NCBI GenBank assembly: GCA_019636695.1
Contig: JAHBXD010000003.1
Location: forward strand, 124,001 to 188,000
Length of the DNA stretch: 64,000 bases
Direction: 5' to 3'
DNA from: Phycisphaeraceae bacterium
GTDB taxonomy: Bacteria > Planctomycetota > Phycisphaerae > Phycisphaerales > UBA1924
Shown here one piece after another: positions 1-9,465 of this stretch. Under the pieces are notes generated by a model that made no database searches, was not told the origin of the DNA, and saw nothing but the letters and a program-made list of their open reading frames with translations. The position numbers were made by a program, and so were the translations under genes. Positions within the stretch are counted from its first letter, which is position 1; every line of letters starts with the position of its first letter.

Positions 1-700
1 TATGTGACATCACACTTGCAAGGTGGTCTTCACTAGGCTCATCAGGAAGATCATCCAATGCTTCACAGCCAAGACTTGTACTACCCGTCACTGTTATTGC
101 TACGTCGCGAGCAACAACTGTTCCCGAATTATGCACTTCCCACAGTATGGGGACCGCTAGCGCATGCGACCTTATGTAATTAGCAAGGTCTCGCCAGTAG
201 TTCTTGTTTTCGTGAGTGCCTGGAAGACGAAGTGACCATCCGGTCTGCTCTGGAGTCGATCGGTCCTCAAAATCTTCTTCCGCAAACGCATCGTACCATT
301 CCCGGGAGAACGCTGGTATTACTTCGATTCTCTCGCGAGTCTTGGAATCACACAGAAAGGCGCTGAGTTCAGGTGAAGTCGCCGCGGTGCTTAGTTCAAC
401 ATCTGGCTTACCCATAAGTGCGATGACGTCTGGCTCAGCTATGGCATTGGCGCTACCTTGCCTATAGTAAACGACCTTGGCTGCAACATCGCCATATGGC
501 TTGAGCGCATAGAGCGGGCGAGGTTGAACAGATATTCGAAGAATACCTACGGTAGCTCCATCAATCTGCAAGCTTTCGTAAGAGAACTCAACTGCCCGAT
601 TTGTCTTCGAGTTCACAAACTGCTGCAATGCAGCATCGTCAATATGATCAGTAATTCCCACGACAGTATTTGGTGAGCCAGGTCGACTGTCTATTCCGAT
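1..700 (-). pseudogene. 3' part of IS-disrupted AlbA_2 (Schlafen-type) gene, running off the window
   Basis: Reading the minus strand from 700 down to 1 gives one uninterrupted frame with no stop. It continues exactly the frame left at the other side of the IS element (1687-1866). The first part completes an AlbA_2 domain: residues like VVGITDHIDD, a strand LQIDGATVGILRI, and a YRQGSANAIAEPDVIAL end. About 110 further codons follow before the window edge and match no family I recognise. AlbA_2 domains are predicted nucleic-acid-binding modules found in transcriptional regulators and defence ATPases. The stop codon lies outside the window, so the C-terminal type (helicase, AAA, other) cannot be judged. 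Confidence 0.8.
692..700. repeat. Left copy of 9-bp target-site duplication
   Basis: TATTCCGAT, identical to 1687-1695. Removing the IS and one copy restores an open frame across the junction in the disrupted AlbA_2 gene. Confidence 0.9.
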
Positions 701-1686
701 TGCTCAGTCCAGAAGCCCCCGATCGACGGGTGAAGGGCTACACCTTGATGGCGTAGGCGGCGACCTTCAACGCGGCCTCGGCGAAGAGGGTGTTCTCCTT
801 CCGGCTCCGAAGGGCGTTTCCGCTGGTCCGTTTGATCCCGCTGTTGACGCTCTCGCACGTCCAGCGCCGTCCGTACTCCCTGACAGCGATCTGGAACGTG
901 TTGCGGTACAGGCCGTTCACGCGGCCGTCGGCGCTCTTGACCGTCGTCGGGGCGTAGCTGGGCACGCCCCAGCCCTCCCAGTTGGCCTTGTGCCACGCCT
1001 CGCAGTCGAAGGCCCCGTCGCCCCAGAGCACCGTGGGCGTGCAGGTGTTCATCATCTTCCGACGCAGCGTCCAGGCCTGCTTCATGTCGTGCGACGGGCC
1101 CCAGTCGATCACCAGCGACACCGGGATCACCGTGGCGCAGAGCACCCCCAGCATCACCTTCACGAACCTGGTGCGTTTGCGTCCGGCCCTGGAAACAAAG
1201 TGCGCTGACGCGCTGGTGACCTCCAGCCCCGTGCCGTCGAGCGCCGCGTCCTGCGGGCGAGCCTTGCACACCGCACGCCCGATGCTCGCCAGCACGCCGT
1301 CGATCAGCGCGAGAATCTCGGGACGATCCGCGAACGCCTGGAGCGTGGTGAACCGCGGGACCTCCTCCAGCCCGATCGCCTCTCGCACCGATGGCATGAG
1401 GATCAGCAGCTCCTCGCACCGGCGGTACGTGCAGCCCATGTGGGCCTTGAGGATCAGGCAGGCGAACAACTGCGGCTGGGTGAACTTCTTGGGTGCGAAC
1501 TTGTGCGCATGGTCGGCCATGTGCCGGCGTGCCAGACGCAGCGCCAGCTTGACCACCTTGACGATCTCCTGGTCGCCCGCCTCGCTGATCGGCTGCCCGA
1601 ACAGCCCAAGTTCACGCCGCCGCTTCGCCATGACGTACTGTTCGCACGCTTACACCCGTCGGTTGCGCTGGGTTCTGGACAAAGCA
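701..1686 (-). mobile_element. IS5-family insertion sequence (IS903-like), 986 bp
   Basis: The ends are imperfect inverted repeats: TGCTCAGTCCAGAAGCC at 701 and, on the other strand from 1686, TGCTTTGTCCAGAACCC (14 of 17 identical). The element is flanked by a perfect 9-bp direct repeat TATTCCGAT at 692-700 and 1687-1695. One full-length DDE transposase fills it. A 9-bp duplication is typical of the IS903 group within IS5, whereas other IS5 groups make 2-4 bp; the subgroup is therefore inferred. Intact ends, intact transposase and an undecayed target duplication indicate a recent insertion. Confidence 0.9.
738..1631 (-). CDS. IS5-family DDE transposase
   Basis: 297-residue transposase that should cut and rejoin the ends of the surrounding IS element. 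An N-terminal helical region of about 125 residues with a conserved QLFACLILK block precedes the RNase-H-like DDE catalytic core. Likely catalytic residues are D132 (LDGTGLEVT), D205 (LWGDGAFDC) and E260 (TCESVNSGIKR). Length and motif order are complete and no frameshift is seen, so it is probably active. It lies on the same strand as the gene it interrupts and ends 37 nt inside the left inverted repeat. Confidence 0.92.
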   Translation of the reverse strand: MAKRRRELGLFGQPISEAGDQEIVKVVKLALRLARRHMADHAHKFAPKKFTQPQLFACLILKAHMGCTYRRCEELLILMPSVREAIGLEEVPRFTTLQAFADRPEILALIDGVLASIGRAVCKARPQDAALDGTGLEVTSASAHFVSRAGRKRTRFVKVMLGVLCATVIPVSLVIDWGPSHDMKQAWTLRRKMMNTCTPTVLWGDGAFDCEAWHKANWEGWGVPSYAPTTVKSADGRVNGLYRNTFQIAVREYGRRWTCESVNSGIKRTSGNALRSRKENTLFAEAALKVAAYAIKV

Positions 1687-1695
1687 TATTCCGAT
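1687..1695. repeat. Right copy of 9-bp target-site duplication
   Basis: TATTCCGAT, identical to 692-700. It encodes part of the IVIGI strand of the AlbA_2 domain on the minus strand. Confidence 0.9.
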
Positions 1696-1866
1696 CACAA
1701 TAAATGCTTCTGTGCGGCGAAATGAATTTGCAAACGCAAGGACGTCCTTTAGGATCTTCGATTTAGTCTTGTCGTCAGCGCCGACGAATCGGTATTGATC
1801 TCGCTTAAAGTCCAGCGAAGTGCCTTCCGATTCTTGCAGTAGTCGTCGAAGTGCGTCTTCAGTCAT
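1687..1866 (-). pseudogene. 5' part of IS-disrupted AlbA_2 (Schlafen-type) gene
   Basis: The N-terminal 60 codons give a typical AlbA_2 start: a short helix, then GTSLDFKRDQY (the ES/GxxLDFKR signature), a lysine-rich helix, and LAFANSFRRTEAFIVIGI, where the family normally continues with a glycine-rich strand. The frame is broken at this point by the IS; the truncated reading frame would run into the IS and stop at 1612 after about 24 foreign residues. The rest of the gene is at 1-700. No strong ribosome binding site is seen at the ATG at 1866. Confidence 0.85.
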
Positions 1867-1967
1867 AAGTGTCCGTTCGGAATAGACGATGAACGGGTGG
1901 CGGATCTAGCATGTAGTATTGGGGCGATTGGATATGTCAGGGTGAGTACCTGAGCGAAGCGTGAAAG

Positions 1968-1997
1968 TCGACGAGAAGCCTGTCGGCTTGTCGTCGA
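1968..1997 (-). terminator. Hairpin just downstream of groEL
   Basis: A 13-bp stem with one mismatch (GACGAGAAGCC pairing with GGCTTGTCGTC, extended 2 bp outward) around a TGTC loop lies 7 nt after the groEL stop. No clear T-tract follows, so termination may be Rho-assisted. Confidence 0.6.
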
Positions 1998-2003
1998 GGC
2001 AAC

Positions 2004-3795
<1,792 letters not shown>

Positions 3796-3803
3796 ATCGT
3801 GTG

Positions 3804-4034
3804 TTAGTTGACAGTTTTAAGGCCGATGCGCACCCAGGCGACTCTCTCGGCCTCGATGATGAAAACACTCTTGCCGTCGGTGACTTTGATCAGGTGGTCG
3901 GGTTCGTCGGGAATGAGCATGGCGCGATGCACATGGATGTGGGCGTAGTGGTCGGGCATGTGCGCAAAGGCGAAGAAGGCGTCACGCTCGCCGTTGAGTT
4001 CGGAAAGGGCTTTACGAAGTTGGTCTGGGGTCAT
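3804..4034 (-). CDS. Small conserved-looking protein between groES and groEL
   Basis: 76 residues, not recognised as a named family. A charged N-terminal helix (MTPDQLRKALSEL) is followed by a His-rich segment (AHMPDHYAHIHVHRAM) and a beta-rich end with KSVFIIEAERVAWVRIGL. There is no signal peptide or membrane segment, so it is probably cytoplasmic. It sits on the groE strand 83 nt after groES and ends 8 nt before the inverted-repeat element, so it should be cotranscribed with both chaperonin genes. Codon use looks like its neighbours. A role in folding or its control is only a guess from position. Confidence 0.65.
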   Translation of the reverse strand: MTPDQLRKALSELNGERDAFFAFAHMPDHYAHIHVHRAMLIPDEPDHLIKVTDGKSVFIIEAERVAWVRIGLKTVN

Positions 4035-4117
4035 GGCACAGCACGAGTTGCCGACGACGAATGGAAAGAACGAAGCGAAGGCCGGAGATGCCGCTTGCGA
4101 TTCGCGCTCACGGGGCC

Positions 4118-4459
4118 TCAGTCGATCACCGCAAGAATCTCATCCTCGGACATGATGAGCAATTCCTCGTCGTTCAACTTCAGTTCCGTGCCGGCGTAGG
4201 AGGTGAAGATCACCTTGTCGCCCGCCTTGATGGTGAGAGGAATGCGCTCGCCCGTGTCGTGGTTCAGCGCACCGTCGCCCACGGACAGCACCGTGCCCTG
4301 CTTGGGCTTGTCCTTGCTGCTCTCGGGCAGGTAAATGCCCGTGGATGTGCGGCTCTCAGGCTCATCACGACGCACGATGATCTTGTCGTGCAGCGGGCGA
4401 ACATTCAGCTTGCTGGCTTTCGAGGCCGACTTGGGCGGATTCTTGGTTGCGGTCGTCAT
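4118..4459 (-). CDS. groES: Co-chaperonin GroES (Hsp10)
   Basis: 113-residue lid protein that caps the GroEL ring. The core is complete: LNVRPLHDKIIVRRDEPESRTSTGIYLPES (mobile loop within it), GTVLSVGDG, and the terminal strands DKVIFTSYAGTELK and LIMSEDEILAVID. It carries an extra N-terminal extension of about 17 residues rich in Lys, Ser and Ala compared with E. coli GroES (97 residues). AAAGAGGAG precedes the ATG. It is first in the chaperonin gene group and follows the receiver-like gene by 61 nt. Confidence 0.97.
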   Translation of the reverse strand: MTTATKNPPKSASKASKLNVRPLHDKIIVRRDEPESRTSTGIYLPESSKDKPKQGTVLSVGDGALNHDTGERIPLTIKAGDKVIFTSYAGTELKLNDEELLIMSEDEILAVID

Positions 4460-4520
4460 GGTCGATCAGACTCCTCTTTGTACGCCGGCGGTCAAGACCG
4501 GCGGCAATGCCGGAAACACT

Positions 4521-5081
4521 TCAGGCGAGGCCCCCTGGCCAACGCCCGCGATAAAAACGAATCAGCGCCCGACGCAGCACGTCGAGCATCGTCTCCAAAC
4601 CGTGGAGATCACGCGGCCGCTCCACCACGGCAAAGGCCCCAGAACGTAACGCCGCGGCAAGCTCGCGCGACTCATCCCGGTGCGTCACGGCCCGCTTGAC
4701 GACCACGGTCGGCGGCGGGCTGGCCAAGCGAGCCAGGATTTCCAGAAGGCGGAAGCCGCCTTCTTCTGAAACGCCACCGGGCGTCGGGTCAAGGGGAAGT
4801 GCCAGGTCAACCACGGCGATGTGGATCGGATAGGACTGAAGGACATCCGTCGCCTGCTTGCCCGAATCGGCACGCAACGCCCGGACGCCCATCGGCTCGA
4901 GCAGCAACGGAAGCCGGTCGGCCCACGAATCGCGCTGCCAACCGGCATAGGACAAAAGCAGGTTGAGCCGCGGAGACGCTCCCGCCTGCCGATACTCCCC
5001 AGGAAAAACCCCGGCGCAACCGTCGCGCTGGGTGCTTTCAGCACTGTCCTCGGGTTGGGGATGGAAGCGCACCGTCTCCAT
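4521..5081 (-). CDS. Degenerate receiver-domain protein
   Basis: 186 residues. Residues about 38-175 fit a CheY-like receiver: a first strand (LNLLLSYAG), a helix, VRALRADSGKQATDVL, then the acceptor strand IHIAVVDLALPLD with D92 in the phosphoacceptor place, TVVVKRAVTH, and a last strand AFAVVERP. The acidic pair after strand 1 is missing and the late conserved Lys is not in its usual context, so phosphorylation is doubtful. There is no output domain. It lies directly upstream of groES on the same strand. A partner kinase is not visible. Confidence 0.6.
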   Translation of the reverse strand: METVRFHPQPEDSAESTQRDGCAGVFPGEYRQAGASPRLNLLLSYAGWQRDSWADRLPLLLEPMGVRALRADSGKQATDVLQSYPIHIAVVDLALPLDPTPGGVSEEGGFRLLEILARLASPPPTVVVKRAVTHRDESRELAAALRSGAFAVVERPRDLHGLETMLDVLRRALIRFYRGRWPGGLA

Positions 5082-5209
5082 ATCGGCCGTTAGGCAACCT
5101 GCGTGCCGGACGCCGCGGTCGCTTCAAGCCTGAAGCGGCGGGAAAAGGCATTCACTGCTCTGCCAGTCGCCCCGTTTGATTCGGGTCAGGATGCCATTTC
5201 GGCAGACGA

Positions 5210-5247
5210 CTGCACCCGCGTGCCGGGGGTGGGCAACGCGGGTGCAG
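5210..5247 (-). terminator. Strong hairpin after the PEP-CTERM gene
   Basis: A perfect 11-bp stem CTGCACCCGCG / CGCGGGTGCAG with further TGCC/GGCA pairing inside, 21 nt downstream of the 5269 stop. It is GC-rich and lacks a T-tract. Confidence 0.6.
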
Positions 5248-5268
5248 CGGACGGGCGGGTCGATGGCA

Positions 5269-6798
5269 TCAGGCGCGCCGGCGGCGGGCGGCGATCAGGG
5301 CGCCCCCGGCCAGGAGGGTGAGTACCCCCGGCGTGGGTGTGATGTGGACGTATTCCTGATCGCCGGAGGTCAGCATGACCGCCGCGAGGAGCTCGTGGGC
5401 CTTGAAATGGTCCGAGTAGAGAACGGACGTGCTGAGGTTATGGATCGAGAGTTCAAAGATGTCGCTGGGGTCGCCCTGAAGGAAGCCGTCATCGTCACCG
5501 CAAGGCATGAGCCGGAAGATGTAGTTGTAAATGTCGGTGCCGGGGGTGATGGATGAATCCCAGAGCATGGATGTGACATCCGCAGCGCCATCGGACAGCA
5601 CAAGGGCAGTCGCGGCGTCGAACGACATGGTTCGGGCGCCATTGGTGACGGTGAACATCACCGGCCCTCCGTTTTCGCCCATGGTCCTGAAATCGAACAC
5701 AGACGAAACCTGCACCTGGACACCTCGGTCGGAAGCATCGAGCACGCTGTCGATCATGGTGTTGCCCCAATCGATCCCCTTAGCCGAGTTGAATGAGCCG
5801 GTGAGGTCGAACTTGGTCCAGACCTTGGAGCCGTCCTTTTCGACCTTCTGTTTCCAGCGGCCGTGACCGCCGTGCCCCGTGGTGTAGAGAAACAGCTCGG
5901 CATCCGCACCGGGGACAGCGCCCGTAAAGAGTTCGCCGTTCAGGGCTTTACGAAACGCTTCGTACGTATTGGGCCCATCGATAAAGATCGACCCGATACT
6001 TTGAGTCTCCAGCGGCCCGATCTTGCCTTTTTCCCAGCCGCCGAAACGGTCGCCGTGAGTGTGCGCGCCGTGGAGTACGACGATGTTCTCCGCAGGAACA
6101 CCGTAGGAATCTCGCAGCGTGCGATAGATCCGCATCATGTTGACTTCGTGGCGCGGCTCAATATTGTCGGAGAACGCCGCCAGCACGGCATAGCGTTTGT
6201 TCGGATCTGTTCCGCCGAGGGTGCGTCCGCCGTCGCCCGCCCACCAATTGTCTCCTTTGCCGAAATACTGGGGGCTTTCGTGCATAAGCCCAGCCGGCGC
6301 TACGGCGAATGGATCCTTCGGCACGACAAGCCGACCGAGCCAATCCTTTCGACCATACGTCGCATAATTATAGTTGTCGTACATGTTGGCCTTGGTGTCA
6401 TACCGCGCGGACTGCACCCAGGCACGAGTGAAATTGTCGACATCGCCGGTCACTTTGTTCAAGGCGTTGAGGGCTGATTCATCATGCGCCGCGGCCGAAG
6501 CAAATGTCACTTTCGGCAGTTCCTTTGAGGGGTTCAGAAAACCTCCTCCGTGGCATTGCTGCATCACGATATCAAACCCGTTGGTCCAATTTCCTGAAGG
6601 CAGATTCGTGACGGTCTCCACCCAGGTATCACTGCGGGTAACCACTTTTTTGGCATGATCGCGCACATAGGAAAAATCATTCGCGCCAGGCTCGCCTCGG
6701 TTGTTGAAGTTGCGCCTGGTGTCGGCCGCGGCGGTCCCGGCGAGCACGGCGAGGGCGATCGTGACAGTCAGACGACGGGTTGGGTGCATGTGTGCCAT
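5269..6798 (-). CDS. Secreted PEP-CTERM protein resembling a permuted C13/caspase-fold peptidase
   Basis: 509 residues with a signal peptide (cleavage near TAAAD, residue 26) and a C-terminal anchor: PTPGVLTLLAGGALIAARRRRA. Two blocks recall legumain-type (C13) peptidases. The Cys block FDIVMQQCHGGG (C82) is followed by VTFASAAAHDESA. The His block has IYRTLRDSYGVPAENIVVL, a helix with FRKALNGEL, and ELFLYTTGHGGHG (H309). In classical members His precedes Cys; here the order is reversed, suggesting circular permutation. Peptidase activity is inferred, not shown. AlphaFold-type modelling or residue conservation could decide. It is monocistronic, with its own hairpin downstream. Confidence 0.6.
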   Translation of the reverse strand: MAHMHPTRRLTVTIALAVLAGTAAADTRRNFNNRGEPGANDFSYVRDHAKKVVTRSDTWVETVTNLPSGNWTNGFDIVMQQCHGGGFLNPSKELPKVTFASAAAHDESALNALNKVTGDVDNFTRAWVQSARYDTKANMYDNYNYATYGRKDWLGRLVVPKDPFAVAPAGLMHESPQYFGKGDNWWAGDGGRTLGGTDPNKRYAVLAAFSDNIEPRHEVNMMRIYRTLRDSYGVPAENIVVLHGAHTHGDRFGGWEKGKIGPLETQSIGSIFIDGPNTYEAFRKALNGELFTGAVPGADAELFLYTTGHGGHGRWKQKVEKDGSKVWTKFDLTGSFNSAKGIDWGNTMIDSVLDASDRGVQVQVSSVFDFRTMGENGGPVMFTVTNGARTMSFDAATALVLSDGAADVTSMLWDSSITPGTDIYNYIFRLMPCGDDDGFLQGDPSDIFELSIHNLSTSVLYSDHFKAHELLAAVMLTSGDQEYVHITPTPGVLTLLAGGALIAARRRRA

Positions 6799-6986
6799 GG
6801 TCGATTCTCCTGTATGAGACCGATGCGGGTCTCCTCAGTTCCAAACGAAGGCAGCCGGCTTCGCTCACGCCCGGCGGAAAAAACAATGCCGAGACTTCGG
6901 CCGCCCCGGGTGAGCGCAGTACCAGGCTCCAGGTGCTCCGCCTTCGCAAGGGATGCCCGGGAAGCAGGGGCCGATATGATCGGACC

Positions 6987-8495
6987 ATGGACGTGTGGCA
7001 CATCGTGCTCGGAGCGGCTGCGATCGGGCTTGGCGTGGCGGCGGCGTGGCTTTTTCTGCAGCGTCAGCGCCTGACAACCGACCTGGCGCACGCACAGAAC
7101 ACCCTGGAAGCAGCGGCGGGCGCTGCGCGGGCAGAAGCGCAGGCCGACCTTGCCCGAGCCGAAGAGGCGCTCGCGAGCGCCAGGCGCGAGACCGAGGCCA
7201 TGCTCGGGCAGATGCGCGAACGCCTGGATGATGCCCAGCGCGAGCGCGCTGACGCGCAGAGTCGATTCGAAGAATCATCTTTGCGCGTGCGACAACTGGC
7301 CGAGCAACTCGCGCAGATGAGAGAGCGCATCGAGAGCGCTGAGCTGCTCCGCCAGGAGATGATCCGCAACGAGCAGCGCCTCAAAGAGACCTTCGACGCG
7401 CTATCCAAGGCCGCGCTGAAATCCAACAGCGACGAGTTCCTGAAACTGGCTGAGACGAAGATCAAAACGCAGAACGAACTCGGCCAGGCCGAACTCGACA
7501 AGCGCAAGGCCGCCGTCGAGCAACTGGTCAAACCGATCAGCGAAACCCTTGCACGCACCGACCAGAAAATCGTCGAGTTCGAGAAGAAAATGCTGGCCGA
7601 CCAATCACGCCTCGGCGAGCACCTGCGCCAGGTCGTTGAATCGAGCGCAGCGCTGCGCGATGAAACCGGAAGACTGACTCGCGCGCTCAGCCGCCCCGAG
7701 ATACGCGGCCGATACGGCGAAATCCAGCTCAAGCGCGTCGCCGAGCTGGCCGGCATGACCTCATACTGCGATTTCACAGAGCAGACCAGCGTTCGCGACG
7801 CTTCAGGAGACCTGCTGCGCCCTGACATGGTGGTGCGCCTGCCCAACGAGCGCGTCATCGCCGTGGACGCCAAGACCAACACCTATGCCTATGTCGAGGC
7901 CGTCAACGCCCAGACCGAGGAAGAACGCGAGCGGCATCTCGAACGCTTCGTCGGCCACATCGCCGACCAGGTGGGCAAACTCGCCCGCAAGGGATATTGG
8001 AAGGAATTCGACGGCTCGCCCGAGTTCGTCGTGATGTTCGTGCCGGGGGATGTCTTTATCGACGCCGCGTTGTCGCGCCGGCCCGAGCTGCTCGACGACG
8101 CTGCCCAGAAAGGCGTCATTCTCGCCAGCCCCGCGACGCTCATCGGCCTGCTGCGGGCCGTCGCCGTCGGTTGGCGCGAAAGCCGGATTCAAGAGCAGGC
8201 CCGCGAACTCTTCCGGCTCGGAAAGGAACTGCACGAACGCGCCACCAACGCCCTGGGGCACGCCGCGAAACTCGGTGAGACCATCGGCCGCGCGGTCACG
8301 CAATACAACCAGTTTGTCGGCTCGGTCGAAACACGCCTGATGCCCACCATCCGCAAGTTTGAAGATGTCGGCGCCTCGGGCGGACAGCCCGTCAAAGAAC
8401 TGGAGAGCGTCTCGATCATGCCCCGCCAGGTCTCGTCGCTTCCGCCCGGCTCAAGCCCGGAAAACAACGCCCCGCCCGATCCCCATCGCGGTTGA
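6987..8495 (+). CDS. rmuC: RmuC-family protein
   Basis: 502 residues. An N-terminal membrane segment (residues 4-24) is followed by a long coiled coil (about 30-215, Glu/Ala/Arg-rich) and then the RmuC nuclease-like domain with RGRYGEIQLKRVAELAGM, DMVVRLPNERVIAVDAKT and FVVMFVPGDVFIDAAL. RmuC limits inversions and other rearrangements, and its fold resembles PD-(D/E)XK nucleases; D and K of VDAKT are likely active-site residues. I chose the ATG at 6987 because the membrane segment begins there, although the frame is open further upstream. Confidence 0.93.
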   Translation: MDVWHIVLGAAAIGLGVAAAWLFLQRQRLTTDLAHAQNTLEAAAGAARAEAQADLARAEEALASARRETEAMLGQMRERLDDAQRERADAQSRFEESSLRVRQLAEQLAQMRERIESAELLRQEMIRNEQRLKETFDALSKAALKSNSDEFLKLAETKIKTQNELGQAELDKRKAAVEQLVKPISETLARTDQKIVEFEKKMLADQSRLGEHLRQVVESSAALRDETGRLTRALSRPEIRGRYGEIQLKRVAELAGMTSYCDFTEQTSVRDASGDLLRPDMVVRLPNERVIAVDAKTNTYAYVEAVNAQTEEERERHLERFVGHIADQVGKLARKGYWKEFDGSPEFVVMFVPGDVFIDAALSRRPELLDDAAQKGVILASPATLIGLLRAVAVGWRESRIQEQARELFRLGKELHERATNALGHAAKLGETIGRAVTQYNQFVGSVETRLMPTIRKFEDVGASGGQPVKELESVSIMPRQVSSLPPGSSPENNAPPDPHRG

Positions 8496-8586
8496 GTGCC
8501 CGCGGCGTGTTGCAGGCAATGCCAGTCGGCCAATGACCAAGCAGAGGGACAGGTGCCGCCTCAAACGGTCTTCAGCGAGCAAAGAC

Positions 8587-8614
8587 CACCGGCCTGCGTT
8601 TCCGCAGGCCGGTG
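8587..8614. terminator. Hairpin 1 of an intergenic pair
   Basis: A perfect 12-bp stem CACCGGCCTGCG / CGCAGGCCGGTG with a TTTC loop, 92 nt after rmuC. A purine tract (GAGAGAGAGGAGAGACAGT, 8634-8652) lies 20 nt beyond it on the plus strand. It may end rmuC transcription or serve both directions. Confidence 0.6.
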
Positions 8615-8756
8615 ACCGTGGGTCAGAAATGAGAGAGAGAGGAGAGACAGTTTTCTAAGCGTGAAAAACCCGCGCACACTCACGCGCAGCGATGATTTTT
8701 TTCTCTGAGCCTTCGGCAGCCCGAAGAGCGCCCGCCCCGGCCCATTCCCGAAATGA

Positions 8757-8786
8757 CAACCGACCCTCTGTAAAGAGGGTCGGTTG
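8757..8786. terminator. Hairpin 2 of an intergenic pair
   Basis: A perfect 13-bp stem CAACCGACCCTCT / AGAGGGTCGGTTG with a GTAA loop, followed on the plus strand by a GGAGAGAGGAGGAGAGAGG tract. On the minus strand it lies about 50 nt after the stop of the PEP-CTERM gene at 8836 and is the likely terminator of that gene. The rest of the 340-bp gap 8496-8835 shows no gene. Confidence 0.65.
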
Positions 8787-8835
8787 CCGGGATCAGGAGA
8801 GAGGAGGAGAGAGGAGAGACAGTCGCATGCGGCGG

Positions 8836-9465
8836 TCAGCTCTTGCGCCGGCGGCCGACGGCCACCAGGCCGCCGAGGGCGAGCAGGCTCGCCGTGCCGG
8901 GCGAAGGAACGATCTCGGTGAGAATGCGGATCTGGTCGAAGCCGAAGACGCCCGCGGGGTTGAAGAAACTGAAGTGGAAGGCGTTGTTGTTGATCGAGAA
9001 CATGCCGCCCGGAGCCAACGGCGACCAGCCACGGTTGTTGAAACCTGTCGGATACAGCGTCGTGTTGTTGCCCAACATGATGTCGGTGCTGTCCAGCTCA
9101 TTATCCCGGTAGATCACCCCGAGAATTCTGCCGCTGAAGAAGACCGTGCCGCTGCCCGTGAAGCCGCTCTGCGTGTCGATGTGGAAGAAGTGGCTGTCTA
9201 CCGGTGCGGTGAGAAGCCCCGGGAAAGACGTGCCGGGAGTCACTGAGGGGTTGTTGATCACGTTCACGAAGAGATTGTTCACGAAGACGTTCTGCTGTTC
9301 ATCGAAGACGAACGGCAGCGATCCGACCAGCGCCCCGGGCGCCACCGATGCCGGCGGCGAGTTCAGCCAGGTCACATCGAGGTTGCTGCTGATGCCGGTG
9401 ATGGCGGCGGAGGCGTTACCGGCGAGTGCGGCGAGCAGGACGACAGGGACAGCGCGGAGAAACAT
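8836..9465 (-). CDS. Secreted PEP-CTERM-anchored protein of unknown function
   Basis: 209 residues. The signal peptide (FLRAVPVVLLAALAGNASA) is followed by a beta-rich, Asn- and Gly-rich domain without recognised catalytic motifs, and a PEP-CTERM-like anchor (VPSPGTASLLALGGLVAVGR). Such proteins are exported and held at the envelope by a dedicated sorting enzyme; the sorting enzyme itself is not in this window. The start at 9465 has AAGGAG well placed before it and gives the signal peptide, so the longer open frame to 9585 is rejected. Confidence 0.8.
   Translation of the reverse strand: MFLRAVPVVLLAALAGNASAAITGISSNLDVTWLNSPPASVAPGALVGSLPFVFDEQQNVFVNNLFVNVINNPSVTPGTSFPGLLTAPVDSHFFHIDTQSGFTGSGTVFFSGRILGVIYRDNELDSTDIMLGNNTTLYPTGFNNRGWSPLAPGGMFSINNNAFHFSFFNPAGVFGFDQIRILTEIVPSPGTASLLALGGLVAVGRRRKS

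Noticed and set aside
216-676. Two plus-strand ORFs of 83 and 72 codons
   Set aside because: They lie antisense to the disrupted AlbA_2 frame, which has domain support; their translations show no recognisable pattern.
4460-4520. CIRCE heat-shock operator upstream of groES
   Set aside because: Looked for TTAGCACTC-N9-GAGTGCTAA in this gap and in 3636-3803; nothing close to it is present.
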